DNA of 40,628 nt from Gracilibacillus oryzae. Lineage in GTDB: Bacteria; Bacillota; Bacilli; Bacillales; Amphibacillaceae. Below the pieces are notes generated by a model. The model ran no database searches. It was not told where the DNA came from and saw nothing but the letters and a program-made list of their open reading frames with translations. How positions within the stretch are numbered: the first letter of the stretch is position 1; the number at the start of each line of letters is the position of its first letter. This document shows, piece after piece, positions 16,504 through 24,028 of this stretch. The stretch lies in the NCBI RefSeq assembly GCF_009498735.1, contig NZ_ML762428.1:207495-248122 (forward strand). The letters are read 5' to 3'. The position numbers were made by a program, and so were the translations under genes.

Positions 16504-18129
16504 ATGGCATTCAGAAATAAACGGAAACTTGGCGATCTTTTAAAAGAAGACGGGTTAATTACAGAAGAAGAAATTATGAGTGCACTAAAAGAGAAGAAGC
16601 AAAAGCAAAAACTAGGTGATGCCCTAGTTGAGCAAGGATTTATAACCGAAAAACAATTACTGGAAGTCCTTGAAGTCCATCTTGGCATTTCCAGTGTGTC
16701 CCTTTACAGTTTTCCAATCGACATCCAGTTAATGGACCTTGTTCAGAAGGATTTTGCCCGTGACAATAAACTGATCCCCATCCAGCGCCAGGAGAATATC
16801 CTGACAATTGCGATGAACGATCCACTAGATTACTATTCTATCGATTACTTAGAGCTGTCTACCGGTTTTACGATAAAACCAGTGATTGCAACAAAGGACG
16901 ATATTTTGCAGACCATTCATAAATACTATGATATGGGTGATTATGAAGATAATCCAGCAGATGATGAGGAAGCTCCAGCAATCCGGATATTAGATCAAAT
17001 CCTGCAAACTGGAGTAACTTTAAAAGCAAGTGATATTCATATCGACCCATATGAAACGAAGATTTCTGTCCGTTACCGGGTTGATGGAGTTCTGCGCACA
17101 GAAAAAACGGTCCCAAAAAGTCTGATGAATGCATTAGTCGCTCGTGTGAAAATATTATCTAATTTGAATATTACCGAAACTCGGCTGCCACAGGATGGCA
17201 GAATCCGGATTCTTATTGATGCCAAACCAGTAGATTTGCGGATCGCGACATTACCGACAACCTTTGGTGAGAAAGTTGTAATTCGTATTTTAGACCTGAC
17301 TAATATCTTTAAAACATTGAAAGAGCTTGATTTTTCCGAAGATACACTTGGCAGTTATGAACAAGCTATCAGAAAACCTTCCGGGCTTATTTTATTAACA
17401 GGTCCTACTGGTTCAGGTAAATCAACGACATTATACGGATCGATAAATGAGTTGAATACAGAAGATGTGAATATTATTACGATTGAAGACCCGGTTGAAT
17501 ACCAGCTGGAAGGCATTAATCAGGTGCAGGTCAACAATACTGTCGGACTCAATTTTGCAACAGGACTTCGATCCGTTCTGCGCCAGGACCCTAATATTAT
17601 CATGGTTGGGGAAATCAGAGACCGTGAAACAGCGGAAATCGCCATTCGTGCCGCTCTTACCGGACACTTGGTATTCAGTACCTTACATACCAACAGTGCG
17701 TTAGCAGCAATCCCGCGTCTCTTCGATATGGAAGTGGAACCATACCTTGTTGTTTCTTCCTTAAATGCAGTAATGGCTCAGCGCCTGGTCAAAAAGATTT
17801 GTCCGGATTGTAAACAAACACGTCCGATAACAGAATTGGAAAAGGGAATCTTTGAAAAACACCAGATGAATGTGGAACATTTATCTGAAGGTGCCGGGTG
17901 TAATCATTGCCGTTTCACTGGTTACCGCGGCAGAATTGCCATTCATGAATTACTGATTATTAATGAGACTATTAAAAAAATGATGATGAACAATAAAGAC
18001 TTGAGTGAAATCAAATCATATCTAAAGCAAAACGGAATGCACTTTTTATTAGAAGACGGACTTCATAAAGTTGCCAAAGGAGTCACAACGATCGAAGAAG
18101 TGCTGCGTGTTGCCACAACAGAAGATTAA
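16504..18129 (+). CDS. pilB: Type IV pilus extension ATPase PilB
   Basis: A 541-residue secretion ATPase of the GspE/PilB family, the motor for pilus polymerisation on the cytoplasmic face. Residues 1-140 form an N-terminal GspE/MshEN domain with two tandem motifs, KLGDLL...G and KLGDAL...G (starting near residues 8 and 36). The core has Walker A GPTGSGKST at 300-308, acidic boxes, Walker B around NIIMVGEIRDRETAEIA, and His box residues. A four-cysteine zinc site is formed by CPDC and CNHC near residues 430-460, typical of PilB and absent from PilT. MshEN domains bind c-di-GMP in MshE and clostridial PilB; here the Arg and Gln positions of the motif are Lys and Lys/His, so binding is uncertain. 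Confidence 0.95.
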   Translation: MAFRNKRKLGDLLKEDGLITEEEIMSALKEKKQKQKLGDALVEQGFITEKQLLEVLEVHLGISSVSLYSFPIDIQLMDLVQKDFARDNKLIPIQRQENILTIAMNDPLDYYSIDYLELSTGFTIKPVIATKDDILQTIHKYYDMGDYEDNPADDEEAPAIRILDQILQTGVTLKASDIHIDPYETKISVRYRVDGVLRTEKTVPKSLMNALVARVKILSNLNITETRLPQDGRIRILIDAKPVDLRIATLPTTFGEKVVIRILDLTNIFKTLKELDFSEDTLGSYEQAIRKPSGLILLTGPTGSGKSTTLYGSINELNTEDVNIITIEDPVEYQLEGINQVQVNNTVGLNFATGLRSVLRQDPNIIMVGEIRDRETAEIAIRAALTGHLVFSTLHTNSALAAIPRLFDMEVEPYLVVSSLNAVMAQRLVKKICPDCKQTRPITELEKGIFEKHQMNVEHLSEGAGCNHCRFTGYRGRIAIHELLIINETIKKMMMNNKDLSEIKSYLKQNGMHFLLEDGLHKVAKGVTTIEEVLRVATTED

Positions 18130-18141
18130 GTAGGTGAGAAA

Positions 18142-19182
18142 ATGTTGCATATCGAAGAGTTATTAAGCAAGGCTTTTCACTTGAAGGCATCTGATATCCA
18201 TTTAACAGTCGGCTCCCCGCCTATCTTCCGGATTGATGGTCGATTGGAGCCTTTTGGCAAAGAAAAACTTCTCCCTGAAGATACGGAAGAGATGGCTAAA
18301 TATATCCTCTCTGATATGTTATGGGAAAAATTATCAGAAGACAGAGAAGTCGATTTATCTTATGGTATTAAAGGTGTTTCAAGATTTCGAATGAACCTTT
18401 TTTATCAACGAAATTGTATTTCCTTGGCAATTCGGACAATTCCAACTTCCATCCCATCTTTAGATGAGTTAGATTTGCCGAAAGTGATGAAAGATATCGC
18501 CAAATTGCATCAAGGACTTGTATTAGTGACTGGACCGACTGGCAGCGGGAAGAGTACAACATTAGCTGCCTTGATTGATTATATGAACCAGACGATGAAA
18601 CGACACATTATCACTCTGGAAGATCCTATTGAATACCTTCACCAGCATCAGCAATGTATTATTGATCAACGTGAAGTCGGCTTTGATACCCGGAATTTCC
18701 AAAACGGATTGCGTGCATGTTTGCGCCAGGATCCGGACGTTATTCTTGTTGGGGAGATGCGTGATTTAGAAACGATTTCCACTGCCATTACAGCAGCAGA
18801 AACAGGGCACCTTGTATTAGGAACATTGCATACAACAAGTGCTGCTTCTACAATGGATCGGATTATTGATGTGTTTCCAGCCCATCAGAAAGATCAGATT
18901 CGGATTCAATTGGCAAATGTTCTGGAATCAATTGTATCCCAACGCCTCTTCCCTCTTGCTGCAGGAGCTGGTAGAGTAGCTGCTACAGAAATATTAATTA
19001 ATACACCAGCGATCAGAAACCTGATTCGCTCAGAGAAAATGCATCAGATCCCGAACACAATGCAAACTTCCCGTGAACTTGGGATGCACACAATGACAAT
19101 GGATGTAAAGAGACTGGTAAATCAAGGGTATATTACAAACAAACAAGCAGCCCCTTATTTAAACGAATTACACTCCATGTAA
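18142..19182 (+). CDS. pilT: Type IV pilus retraction ATPase PilT
   Basis: A 346-residue hexameric ATPase that depolymerises pili and drives twitching motility. Visible are the PAS-like N-terminal domain (about 1-105), Walker A GPTGSGKST at 131-139, Walker B VILVGEMRDLETI, and the PilT-specific AIRNLIRSEK motif near the C-terminus. Length is normal and no zinc cysteines are present, which separates it from PilB. It follows pilB by 12 bases and shares its transcript. Its presence argues for dynamic, retractable pili rather than a competence pseudopilus, which in Bacillus (ComG) lacks a PilT. Confidence 0.95.
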   Translation: MLHIEELLSKAFHLKASDIHLTVGSPPIFRIDGRLEPFGKEKLLPEDTEEMAKYILSDMLWEKLSEDREVDLSYGIKGVSRFRMNLFYQRNCISLAIRTIPTSIPSLDELDLPKVMKDIAKLHQGLVLVTGPTGSGKSTTLAALIDYMNQTMKRHIITLEDPIEYLHQHQQCIIDQREVGFDTRNFQNGLRACLRQDPDVILVGEMRDLETISTAITAAETGHLVLGTLHTTSAASTMDRIIDVFPAHQKDQIRIQLANVLESIVSQRLFPLAAGAGRVAATEILINTPAIRNLIRSEKMHQIPNTMQTSRELGMHTMTMDVKRLVNQGYITNKQAAPYLNELHSM

Positions 19183-19217
19183 CTTAGTCTTAAACGGGAC
19201 AAGGAGGTGAGCCATAA

Positions 19218-20420
19218 ATGGCTTATTACGCTTATCAGGCAAAAACAGCAGATGGAAAAATGAAAAAAGGCAAAATAAATGGGGAAACAGAGTCTGATGC
19301 GATTAAACAATTAAAAGCAATGGGTCTTATCGTTTTTGATATTCATGAATTAAATACTGTTTTATATAAGGATATTTATATTGGTAACCCGATTAAAAAT
19401 AAAGATTTCGTTATTTTTTTAAGGCAATTCGCTACATTAATTGATGCAGGAATAACTTTAGTTGAAGCAGTAGCTATATTAGAAGAACAAACAGACAGCA
19501 AACCATTAAAGAAAGCTTTAAAAGAGATTAAAGTTTCCCTGGAAGAAGGGATACCCTTATCCGAAGCATTAGCAGAATTCCCGCGTTTCTTCCCTGAATT
19601 ATTGATAAGTATGATCAACGCCGGTGAGGTTAGTGGTAATTTAGATGAAATTATCGACAGGATGGCAACCTATTATGAAAAGCAATACCAGTTAAAGCAG
19701 AAAATCATTACAGCATTAACATACCCTGCCGTCATTGGGTTGATTTCTGTTTTTATTACGATTTTCCTATTAGCAGTGATTGTCCCGATTTTTACCGATA
19801 TGTTTCTGTCATTTAATCAGGAAATTCCGCCATACACCGCCATGATTTTAAATATTAGTTCTTTTGCGCAACAATACTGGTGGGTTTTAATTTTACTGAT
19901 GCTTTTCGTCTTTCTTGTTATTAAATTGTTAGAAAGAAATCCAAGGACTGCCTATTTAATAGATGTGGGAAAATTAAAAATCCCTATCTTCGGTAAATTC
20001 ATCCAGAAATCAATATTAGCCCGGATGACACAGACGTTAAGTTCATTACTAAACAGTTCTGTTCCCATCCTCCAGGCTGTCGCCATCACAGAACGGGTAA
20101 TTCAAAACCGTGTCGTTAAACATGTATTGCGGGACAGCAGGGAAGCATTAGAGAGCGGTGAATCCTTAGCCAAACCGATGAGTGAACACTGGGTCTTTCC
20201 AAAATTAATTACCCAAATGATTGTAGTCGGTGAAAGAACAGGGTCTATCGATGCGATGCTGAAGAAGGTTTCTGAATTCTATGAACAAGAAATAGAAGAA
20301 GCCTCCGATAAATTAAAAGCATTGATCGAGCCTGTCATGATTGTCTTCCTGTCTCTCGTAGTTGGTGCTATTGTTCTGTCCATTGTAATTCCTATGTTCA
20401 GTTTGTTTGAAAGTTTTTAG
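19218..20420 (+). CDS. pilC: Type IV pilus platform protein PilC
   Basis: A 400-residue inner-membrane protein with two GspF/T2SSF domains (about 65-190 and 270-390) and three membrane segments near residues 168-190, 215-237 and 375-397. It couples the PilB/PilT motors to pilin assembly. The motif LRQFATLIDAGITLVEA and its second copy TQTLSSLLNSSVPILQAV are family hallmarks. A very strong AAGGAGGTGA site precedes ATG 19218. It is the last gene before the riboswitch-controlled major pilin. Confidence 0.94.
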   Translation: MAYYAYQAKTADGKMKKGKINGETESDAIKQLKAMGLIVFDIHELNTVLYKDIYIGNPIKNKDFVIFLRQFATLIDAGITLVEAVAILEEQTDSKPLKKALKEIKVSLEEGIPLSEALAEFPRFFPELLISMINAGEVSGNLDEIIDRMATYYEKQYQLKQKIITALTYPAVIGLISVFITIFLLAVIVPIFTDMFLSFNQEIPPYTAMILNISSFAQQYWWVLILLMLFVFLVIKLLERNPRTAYLIDVGKLKIPIFGKFIQKSILARMTQTLSSLLNSSVPILQAVAITERVIQNRVVKHVLRDSREALESGESLAKPMSEHWVFPKLITQMIVVGERTGSIDAMLKKVSEFYEQEIEEASDKLKALIEPVMIVFLSLVVGAIVLSIVIPMFSLFESF

Positions 20421-20493
20421 AAGGTTAAGAAAGTCATTAATAATTCTATTAGTTATATAGTTATTTAGTACCTGTAAATTTTACGTAAAGTTA

Positions 20494-20521
20494 TAGACAA
20501 CCACCTAAATTATAGTATAAT
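20494..20521 (+). promoter_or_regulatory. Promoter of the riboswitch-pilin transcript
   Basis: TAGACA (20494-20499), a 16-base spacer and a perfect TATAAT (20516-20521). Initiation near 20528 would place the aptamer at the very 5' end of the RNA. The major pilin can therefore be transcribed independently of the upstream pil genes. Confidence 0.75.
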
Positions 20522-20539
20522 AGGATTATATTTATGAAC

Positions 20540-20614
20540 TGTATAGGAGCGATGAAGGTTTATCTGTATGTGGGCACTTGGATAAATCAGAGCTAGTAGT
20601 GCAACCGACTTACA
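20540..20614 (+). ncRNA. Cyclic-di-GMP-II riboswitch (GEMM-II aptamer) upstream of the major pilin
   Basis: The stretch contains the conserved blocks of the class II c-di-GMP aptamer in order: GATGAAGGTTTA (20551-20562), TGGGCACTTG (20571-20580), a short variable hairpin, and CTAGTAGTGCAACCGAC (20593-20609). These agree with what I remember of the Clostridium acetobutylicum aptamer of known structure. The closing helix P1 can form between TGTATAG (20540-20546, one bulged base) and CTTACA (20609-20614). That 3' strand is shared with the following terminator, so ligand binding should prevent termination and turn pilin expression on. In Clostridioides difficile a class II switch likewise precedes pilA1. 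A covariance-model search (Rfam c-di-GMP-II) would settle it. Confidence 0.92.
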
Positions 20615-20647
20615 CCATAAGATATTTTATTGATGTGAGTCTTTTTT
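20607..20647 (+). terminator. Riboswitch-controlled intrinsic terminator
   Basis: GACTTACA (20607-20614) pairs with TGTGAGTC (20634-20641), an inner ATAAGA/TTTTAT helix extends it, and six T follow (20642-20647). Its 5' strand overlaps the aptamer P1 3' strand (20609-20614), so the two structures are mutually exclusive. Confidence 0.87.
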
Positions 20648-20676
20648 ATGGAAAAAATTAAAAAGGAGGAATAGAA

Positions 20677-21057
20677 ATGACTCAAAAATTAAAGAAAATG
20701 TTTCGCAATGAAAAAGGTTTTACACTAGTTGAGCTTCTTGCAGTTATCGTGATTTTAGGTATTATCGTTGCAATTGCTGTACCGGCGATTGGAGGAATTA
20801 TTGATAAGGCTGAAACTGATTCTGATGAAGCAGAAGATGAATTAGTGCTAGATGCAGCAAGATTAGCTGAGGTTAATGGAGAATTCACTGGTACTTCAAT
20901 GACAGAGTGGGACTTAGTTAGCAAGGGTTATTTAGAGCAACGATCAGGTGATGAGGATCAGCTCTCTGAAAGCAATACAGGAGATACCATTTATAAGCAC
21001 AGTGACGGAACATTCTCATTTGAAGAATCGACTGGTTCCGGAACACCGGAAAGTTAA
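20677..21057 (+). CDS. pilA: Major type IV pilin (PilA/ComGC-like)
   Basis: A 126-residue prepilin. The 14-residue leader MTQKLKKMFRNEKG is cut before FTLVE (Glu at +5), followed by a hydrophobic helix to about residue 40. The remaining roughly 80 residues are acidic and end in a Gly/Ser/Thr-rich tail, shorter than proteobacterial pilins but normal for Gram-positive ones. A strong AAAGGAGGA site is 6 bases from ATG 20677. It has its own promoter and c-di-GMP-II leader and is followed by a stem-loop, all consistent with the abundant, separately controlled fibre subunit. No cysteine pair is present. Confidence 0.9.
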   Translation: MTQKLKKMFRNEKGFTLVELLAVIVILGIIVAIAVPAIGGIIDKAETDSDEAEDELVLDAARLAEVNGEFTGTSMTEWDLVSKGYLEQRSGDEDQLSESNTGDTIYKHSDGTFSFEESTGSGTPES

Positions 21058-21098
21058 TATATTCAGTTAATCTATATTAATCAAAATAACACCCAAAC

Positions 21099-21124
21099 GA
21101 GATCCCTTCCACACCCGGGATCTC
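21099..21124 (+). terminator. Stem-loop between pilin and pilD, weak terminator or RNA stabiliser
   Basis: GAGATCCC (21099-21106) pairs with GGGATCTC (21117-21124) around a ten-base loop. Only TATATATT follows, so termination would be partial. Such an element may keep pilin mRNA levels above those of pilD and the later genes. Confidence 0.5.
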
Positions 21125-21143
21125 TATATATTAGGAGCGAAAA

Positions 21144-21899
21144 ATGGAATTATATTATCAAATTATCTTTTTTATCTTCGGTATTGTATTCGGCTCTTTT
21201 TATAATGTTGTAGGGATTCGGGTACCAGAGAACAAATTATTCGAGTCAGAGCGCTCAGTGTGTCCTGTTTGTCAGAAAACACTGCATTGGTATGAGTTAG
21301 TTCCTGTTCTTTCATATATTATTCAATCAGGCAAATGCAGAGGCTGTCAGACTAAAATATCTAAGATCTATCCAACGATGGAACTGCTGACTGGTGTTCT
21401 TTTTACAATCAGTTATTCCCTTTATGGATTTAATTTAGAGCTAATCGTTGCACTGGCCTTGTCATCTTTAGCTGTCATATTGATTGTGACAGATTTACGC
21501 TATATGCTTTTACCTAATAAAATACTACTCTTTTTCCTTCCGATTTTTATCATCTTACGCATATTTCTCCCATTAGATCCTTGGTGGTCTTCCATATTAG
21601 GAGCTTTTATCGGCTTTGCTCTCATTACTCTCATTATCGTAATAAGTAAAGGTGGAATGGGCGGTGGGGATATGAAGCTGTTCGCCTTATTGGGTATAGT
21701 TCTCGGCTTTCAGGGTATATTGCTTACTTTTCTATTATCAACATTGCTTGGGACAGTTGTTTCCATTCTATTAATCGCTTTAAAGAAAATAAATCGAAAG
21801 AGTTCAGTCCCGTTCGGCCCATATATATGTGCAGGGGCATTAATTACTTACTTCTATGGTCATGATATCATTAATTGGTATATTACTTCATTTTTCTAA
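21144..21899 (+). CDS. pilD: Prepilin peptidase PilD
   Basis: A 251-residue polytopic membrane aspartyl protease that cleaves the leader of the prepilins encoded around it and usually N-methylates the new end. The N-terminal cytoplasmic zinc domain has Cys40-x2-Cys43 and Cys65-x2-Cys68. The two catalytic aspartates are Asp117 in TDLRY and Asp176 in the GGGD loop. About seven or eight membrane segments are visible. The start at ATG 21144 has an AGGAGCG site. The gene sits in the pilus operon, so it is named PilD rather than the competence peptidase ComC, although one enzyme could serve both. Confidence 0.94.
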   Translation: MELYYQIIFFIFGIVFGSFYNVVGIRVPENKLFESERSVCPVCQKTLHWYELVPVLSYIIQSGKCRGCQTKISKIYPTMELLTGVLFTISYSLYGFNLELIVALALSSLAVILIVTDLRYMLLPNKILLFFLPIFIILRIFLPLDPWWSSILGAFIGFALITLIIVISKGGMGGGDMKLFALLGIVLGFQGILLTFLLSTLLGTVVSILLIALKKINRKSSVPFGPYICAGALITYFYGHDIINWYITSFF

Positions 21900-21910
21900 G
21901 GATGGTCTAA

Positions 21911-22822
21911 ATGAGCTTATTTAAGAAAGAACGCATTAATCTAATCTTTCAGCAAAAATCAATCAGATATATTGTAAAATCTGGTGCCAACACTTTCGAT
22001 TCCGGTGAGATTGCACTAGAGTCAGGGATTATTGATGATGGAGTGATTATGGAACCAGACAAACTGGCAACACTACTTAAAAATCTGGTACAGGAAAAGA
22101 AATGGAAAAAGAGACCTGTTGCTGTTTGTGTCCCAGATACCTTTGTAACACTTCGGGAAGAAAAGGTTCCAAAACAATTAAACGATGAAGAGATAAAAAA
22201 GTATATCTTATTAGAATTAAAAGGAAATATCCGTCTTCCCTTCCAGGATCCTATCATTGATTTTGAATCATTGGAAGAAGAAGGAGAGCAGCAACGGATT
22301 ATCCTTTTTGCCTATCCAAAAGAGAAATTACAGCCGTACATCGACATACTGGAACAAGCTGAGTTAAAAATAACGATTGCTGATGTTTCCTTTTTATCAA
22401 TGTACCGTGTCGTTCATGAGCTGGGACTTGCGAACCCAGAACAGCATCAATTAATGATCCAATGGGGAAAATCGAGCTTAGTATTAACGGTATTCTATCA
22501 GGATATTCCTGTATTTAACCGTCACATTCATCTTCAGACTGCTATGCAGCAGGAAGAGAATGAAATGTCAAATGAACAGATACTGGACGTCATCGAAGAT
22601 CAATTGTTGACTATCGACCGATTTATGGATTTTTACCGCTATTCTGTTATGAATGATGAAGCTCAAGTTACAGAAGTGATACTATCAGGGGATAATCCAA
22701 ACCAAAAACTGATATATGACGTATTGGTAAATCGGTTAAATCTTTCTGTACATCTGCTTACATCAGGTCATTCCATCCCTTTTCAATATGCTGATGTATA
22801 TGGTTTAACTCTTAGAAATTAA
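21911..22822 (+). CDS. pilM: Pilus assembly protein PilM
   Basis: A 303-residue cytoplasmic protein of the actin-like PilM family. In other type IV pili PilM binds ATP and the cytoplasmic tail of PilN, linking the motor to the PilN/PilO membrane frame. Sequence identity to model PilM proteins is low, but length, the SSLVLTVF-like phosphate-binding segment near residue 190 and the position before pilN and pilO support the call. It starts 12 bases after pilD. Confidence 0.82.
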   Translation: MSLFKKERINLIFQQKSIRYIVKSGANTFDSGEIALESGIIDDGVIMEPDKLATLLKNLVQEKKWKKRPVAVCVPDTFVTLREEKVPKQLNDEEIKKYILLELKGNIRLPFQDPIIDFESLEEEGEQQRIILFAYPKEKLQPYIDILEQAELKITIADVSFLSMYRVVHELGLANPEQHQLMIQWGKSSLVLTVFYQDIPVFNRHIHLQTAMQQEENEMSNEQILDVIEDQLLTIDRFMDFYRYSVMNDEAQVTEVILSGDNPNQKLIYDVLVNRLNLSVHLLTSGHSIPFQYADVYGLTLRN

Positions 22823-22867
22823 CATTCTGAAAATGCACTTATTTTACTATATTAAGGGGATTTCATC

Positions 22868-23401
22868 ATGATTGAGATTAACTTTGCCGAGAAGAAAAAA
22901 GTGGATATGTCACCCTATTTAATTATTGCTATTTCGTTACTCTTAATTGCAGCGGGTTTGATAACTCTACTCCTCTACCAGTCAAGTATGGATAAGAGGT
23001 TTGAACAGTTAGAACAAAAGAAACTGACAAACGATGCGGTTATAGCAGAACTTGATCAGTTTATTGTAACAAAACAGCAAATTCAAACATTGGAAAATCA
23101 GATTGAGCAGTTAGATGCTTCTATTTTTCCTTCTCTGTATTTACTTGACAATATCCAGTCAAATACACCTGAAGGCACGTATATCGCTAATTACCAATTC
23201 TCCATTACAGATGGAGTGACGGTAATATTACAAGGAACAACAATGGAGCAGGCTGCACAGTTCAGCAATAACCTTAATCAGGAACGATTTGTCGACAATT
23301 TGCAATTACTGCAGTTAGAGAAGCTCAATAATGGTTATGTTGCTACATTTTCATTTCAAACCTTAAAAGATTACTTATTGGAAGAAGCTGATACAAGATG
23401 A
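22868..23401 (+). CDS. pilN: Pilus assembly protein PilN
   Basis: A 177-residue bitopic membrane protein. The N-terminus starts IEINFAEKKK, close to the INLLP-type PilM-binding tail of PilN. A membrane segment at about residues 17-38 follows, then a coiled coil (about 40-80) and a small alpha/beta domain. AAGGGG lies 7 bases before the ATG. The end overlaps pilO by four bases (ATGA), so PilN and PilO, which form a heterodimer around the platform, are translated together. Confidence 0.87.
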   Translation: MIEINFAEKKKVDMSPYLIIAISLLLIAAGLITLLLYQSSMDKRFEQLEQKKLTNDAVIAELDQFIVTKQQIQTLENQIEQLDASIFPSLYLLDNIQSNTPEGTYIANYQFSITDGVTVILQGTTMEQAAQFSNNLNQERFVDNLQLLQLEKLNNGYVATFSFQTLKDYLLEEADTR

Positions 23402-23982
23402 CACTAAAATGGTCTCACAGGAAAACATTGATATTAATTGCAAGTTTACTAATCATTATTTCTCTGGCTGCTCTGAGTTACTACCGCTGGATTTATCCAA
23501 CGCAACAGACACTGGACCAGCTGCAGGCAGAGATAGATCAGCAAAATCGTTTAATCCAGACAGTGGAAGAGCAGAAACAGCAGTTAAATGCAGAAATAGA
23601 TCAGGCAGAGCAGTTACAGGCACAGCTTCCATTGCACAAGGATATAAGCAATCTGATCCAACAGCTGGAAACAATTGAACAGGAAACAAGCACATCCATT
23701 GTTTCCATTACAACAAATCAAGCAGAGCAATTAGAAGACAACACGGCTGCCGAAATAGCAGAAAGCCAATATGTGATCAGCTTGGCTGCAGATAGTTATG
23801 ATAATGCAAATCGATTTCTGCAACAATTAACCCAATTGGAACGCATTGTAGAAATAAACCAGGTTGAATATGCACAAAGCAGTCCAACTTCTAATTTAAT
23901 CGCAACTATTGGTATCACAACATTTTTCCAGCCAAATCTGACAAACCTATCACTTTCACGTGATCAAACAGAAACAGAATAA
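23398..23982 (+). CDS. pilO: Pilus assembly protein PilO
   Basis: A 194-residue bitopic protein: a short basic cytoplasmic start, a membrane segment at about residues 10-29, a Gln/Glu-rich coiled coil (about 35-75), and a ferredoxin-like outer domain. This is the PilO plan. The ATG overlaps the pilN TGA. It is the last gene of the operon and is followed at once by a strong terminator. No PilQ secretin or PilP follows, as expected for an organism without an outer membrane. Confidence 0.86.
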   Translation: MTLKWSHRKTLILIASLLIIISLAALSYYRWIYPTQQTLDQLQAEIDQQNRLIQTVEEQKQQLNAEIDQAEQLQAQLPLHKDISNLIQQLETIEQETSTSIVSITTNQAEQLEDNTAAEIAESQYVISLAADSYDNANRFLQQLTQLERIVEINQVEYAQSSPTSNLIATIGITTFFQPNLTNLSLSRDQTETE

Positions 23983-23983
23983 G

Positions 23984-24022
23984 AAAAAGCTACCTTGCTT
24001 TCAACACAAGGTAGCTTTTTTT
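23984..24022. terminator. Bidirectional terminator between pilO and fruA
   Basis: AAAAAGCTACCTTG (23984-23997) pairs with CAAGGTAGCTTTTT (24007-24020) around a nine-base loop, with a run of seven T on the plus strand and five T on the minus strand. Confidence 0.92.
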
Positions 24023-24028
24023 GATTTA

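Noticed and set aside
20540-20614. Class I c-di-GMP (GEMM-I) or another riboswitch family
   Set aside because: The GEMM-I landmark blocks (such as AGGGCAAACC) are absent, while all class II blocks are present in order.
14110-23982. ComG-type competence operon
   Set aside because: pilT, pilM, pilN, pilO and a large PilX-like gene are present, and the comGA-GG order is not.
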